Of a stretch of 64,000 nucleotides of DNA, positions 62,545-64,000 are shown in pieces. The translations under genes were made by a program, and so were the position numbers. Position 1 is the first letter of the stretch. Every line of letters starts with the position of its first letter. The notes under the pieces were generated by a model. That model was not told the DNA's origin and did not search any database. It was given only the letters and a program-made list of their open reading frames with translations. This DNA comes from Palaemon carinicauda (taxonomy: Eukaryota > Arthropoda > Malacostraca > Decapoda > Palaemonidae), in contig NC_090746.1 of NCBI RefSeq assembly GCF_036898095.1, forward strand, positions 50,034,096-50,098,095, in the 5' to 3' direction.

Positions 62545-62730
62545 CAGCCTTAGCTAAAGGCAAGGCAAATATAAGTGTGAAGTGTATGGGCGACCTCCGG
62601 TGAAGCCGGAGCGTAATGAGATGTCCTGAATAAAGCAGCCTTAGCTAAAGGCAAGGCAAATATAAGTGTGAAGTGTATGGGCGACCTCCGGTGACGCCGG
62701 AGGATAATGAGATGCCCTGAATAATTCAAT
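62545..62730. repeat. Tandem duplication of about 88 bp in DIRS G leader
   Basis: Two units, each with ttagctaaaggcaaggcaaa and gacctccggtga (followed by an imperfect palindrome ggtga-gccgga), lie at about 62552-62638 and 62639-62726. A degraded third unit follows to about 62860. They sit upstream of the gag exons within the element. Confidence 0.75.
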
Positions 62731-62859
62731 TGTGGCTAATAATTCAATTGTGAAAGATAAAAAGCTAAGCCGCAGCTAAAGGCTAAAGCTTAGATCATAG
62801 CAAAGCGTATTTACAATCTCCGGTGAGGCCGAGGGAGAAGAAAGGTCCTGAATAATTAT

Positions 62860-63887
62860 TGTGAATAAAAACACAGTTGTAATAACAAAGGCTATTGTGG
62901 ATATGGCCGTGGCCTGAGACCGGAGTAAGGGCCACCGGAGGGTCGTATCTAAACAATATGAAGCCCGTCCCATGTAGTAAACAATTTAAAAAATATAACA
63001 ATAGAACGAAAGTCATTGAGAATCCCTCATGGCGGAGTAGAACTCAAGGCGGAGTGGAAAACGTTCATAACTACTACTCCCGAGCCGTAACGGGGAGAGG
63101 ACGAAACACGGACCAAAATAACGCTAACAATTGAAAAGTCACGAAAAATAAATAACTCGTAAGTTATCATCCACCCAGAGGGGGAGAGGTGAGGGAGGGA
63201 GAACCCGTTGAACGCACAAAACGTCAAACGGGAAATCCGCTCACCCACCGGAGCTAAGAAAGAAAACGAGAGAAATGGGTAACTCGTGACTGCGAACAGA
63301 AAACGGGGACCCCAAGCTCTCGCTCTCTTGGACACAAAATCAGGACTACAAATCACACAACACTATTATAAACGTATAAAATAAAAATGTACATCCATAG
63401 AAAACTACGATCGAAGAATAGCATCTGCTAAAACTTAGAATAAATAGCACAGTCGAGTGACGAACGCCTCGGAGGGGCGGGTACTAAACAAATACAAAGC
63501 TAGATCGCTATCTCGTTCGTAGGCTGGACTTGCTAGCAAAAAGTACCATGAGCATAAATACACAAAAAAATAATAACGGTTCTAAAGGCATAAGGCCAGG
63601 GACTTAACCAAGAACCTAAGTGACAGAGTACTAAACGGGCAGACAAAGATGAATTCCCAAACAAGCGAACAAACAATGGCCGCCATGAAGGGCCAGACGG
63701 GAATAATAAAACAGACTATACTGGATATAAAACAAAAGCCCGGTACAATAAAAAGCTGTCAAAACAAACTATGGTACTTAACATTGGAATGTGTGAAGAT
63801 GGAGCTTCGGACATGACAAAATAAATCCACGATTGATAAAAAAGACCGAGAGTACCACAAAAAAATTCAACACTTTAGAGTCCAAAA
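62860..63887 (-). other. DIRS G 5' leader, no gene seen
   Basis: About 1 kb without a convincing reading frame lies between the leader repeats and the left terminal repeat. It may contain the first exon(s) of ORF1, which I could not define. Confidence 0.45.
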
Positions 63888-64000
63888 AGAAGGATGTTGT
63901 TCAGATGGCGCTCGCGTCGTGGCGTGGGTGGTGTGGCGCTGGGGGTTGGCTAGGGCCTTTGTATCGGCCCATCCCTTTGACGAAGGAATTAACTAAATGG
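63888..64000 (-). repeat. DIRS G left inverted terminal repeat (partial)
   Basis: Reverse complement of 56527-56640 with very few differences (ccatttagttaattccttcg on the minus strand). The outer part is beyond the window. Confidence 0.9.

Larger units (their letters stand above)
56310..64000 (-). mobile_element. DIRS copy G, minus strand, 5' end cut by window
   Basis: A third DIRS lineage lies antisense to TAF2. Its 3' end is at about 56310-56320 and its left terminal repeat runs off the window. The terminal repeat visible at 63888-64000 is the reverse complement of 56527-56640. Order on the minus strand is gag with introns (62234-59962), pol (60074-58290) and tyrosine recombinase (58446-57166). 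Coding is nearly intact: one TGA in the recombinase, a stop and a frameshift in gag, two frame changes in pol. Confidence 0.9.

Overview
This window is eukaryotic DNA, most likely from a decapod crustacean. It holds one recognisable host gene, the start of TAF2 (TFIID subunit 2), with spliceosomal introns, embedded in a dense pile of DIRS-type (tyrosine-recombinase) retrotransposons. DIRS elements are known to be abundant in decapods. A short interspersed repeat at 39622-39770 resembles one I remember from palaemonid shrimps, but I could not check this. No bacterial, rRNA, tRNA or CRISPR feature was seen.

Layout. DIRS copies are labelled A-G. A (1-3645, +) is a degenerate 3' part. B (3764-10285, +) is a structurally complete copy with three long open reading frames. 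C (10286-16737, +) and D (17390-24840, +) are decayed copies. 25420-26526 is an older DIRS remnant and 26846-27470 is a seven-copy tandem repeat of about 90 bp. TAF2 coding begins to be recognisable at an exon at 29205-29262, followed by an intron of about 25.9 kb. That intron contains DIRS E (29911-36566), an old DIRS remnant (36660-38180) and DIRS F (39771-54311). F is split by a full-length I-superfamily LINE (40155-46667) flanked by a 16-bp target-site duplication. TAF2 exons resume at 55161-55324, 55605-55821 and 56062-56300. DIRS G (about 56310 to beyond 64000, minus strand) begins roughly ten bases after the splice donor of the last of these exons.

How the DIRS copies are built. Each has inverted terminal repeats whose outermost bases differ between left and right ends. 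An internal complementary region near the 3' end carries both terminal sequences fused, the diagnostic DIRS circular-junction signature. Gene order is gag-like ORF1, then pol (reverse transcriptase, RNase H, a Dam-like methyltransferase-type domain), then tyrosine recombinase. In B, F and G, pol lies in the +1 frame relative to gag; in B and G the open frames overlap.

Main points of interest. (1) ORF1 of B, E and F starts with a previously unnamed (to me) eight-ligand zinc-binding module of fixed spacing, and G has a divergent version built by splicing. (2) ORF1 of E carries a long SR-protein-like RS domain; C, D and F have related Arg-Ser-Pro low-complexity tracts. (3) B looks recently active. 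(4) G's ORF1 is interrupted by introns. (5) The LINE has ORF1 and ORF2 in the same frame separated by a single UAA, with no AUG at the start of ORF2. (6) TAF2 keeps an open coding sequence despite very heavy retrotransposon loading of its introns.
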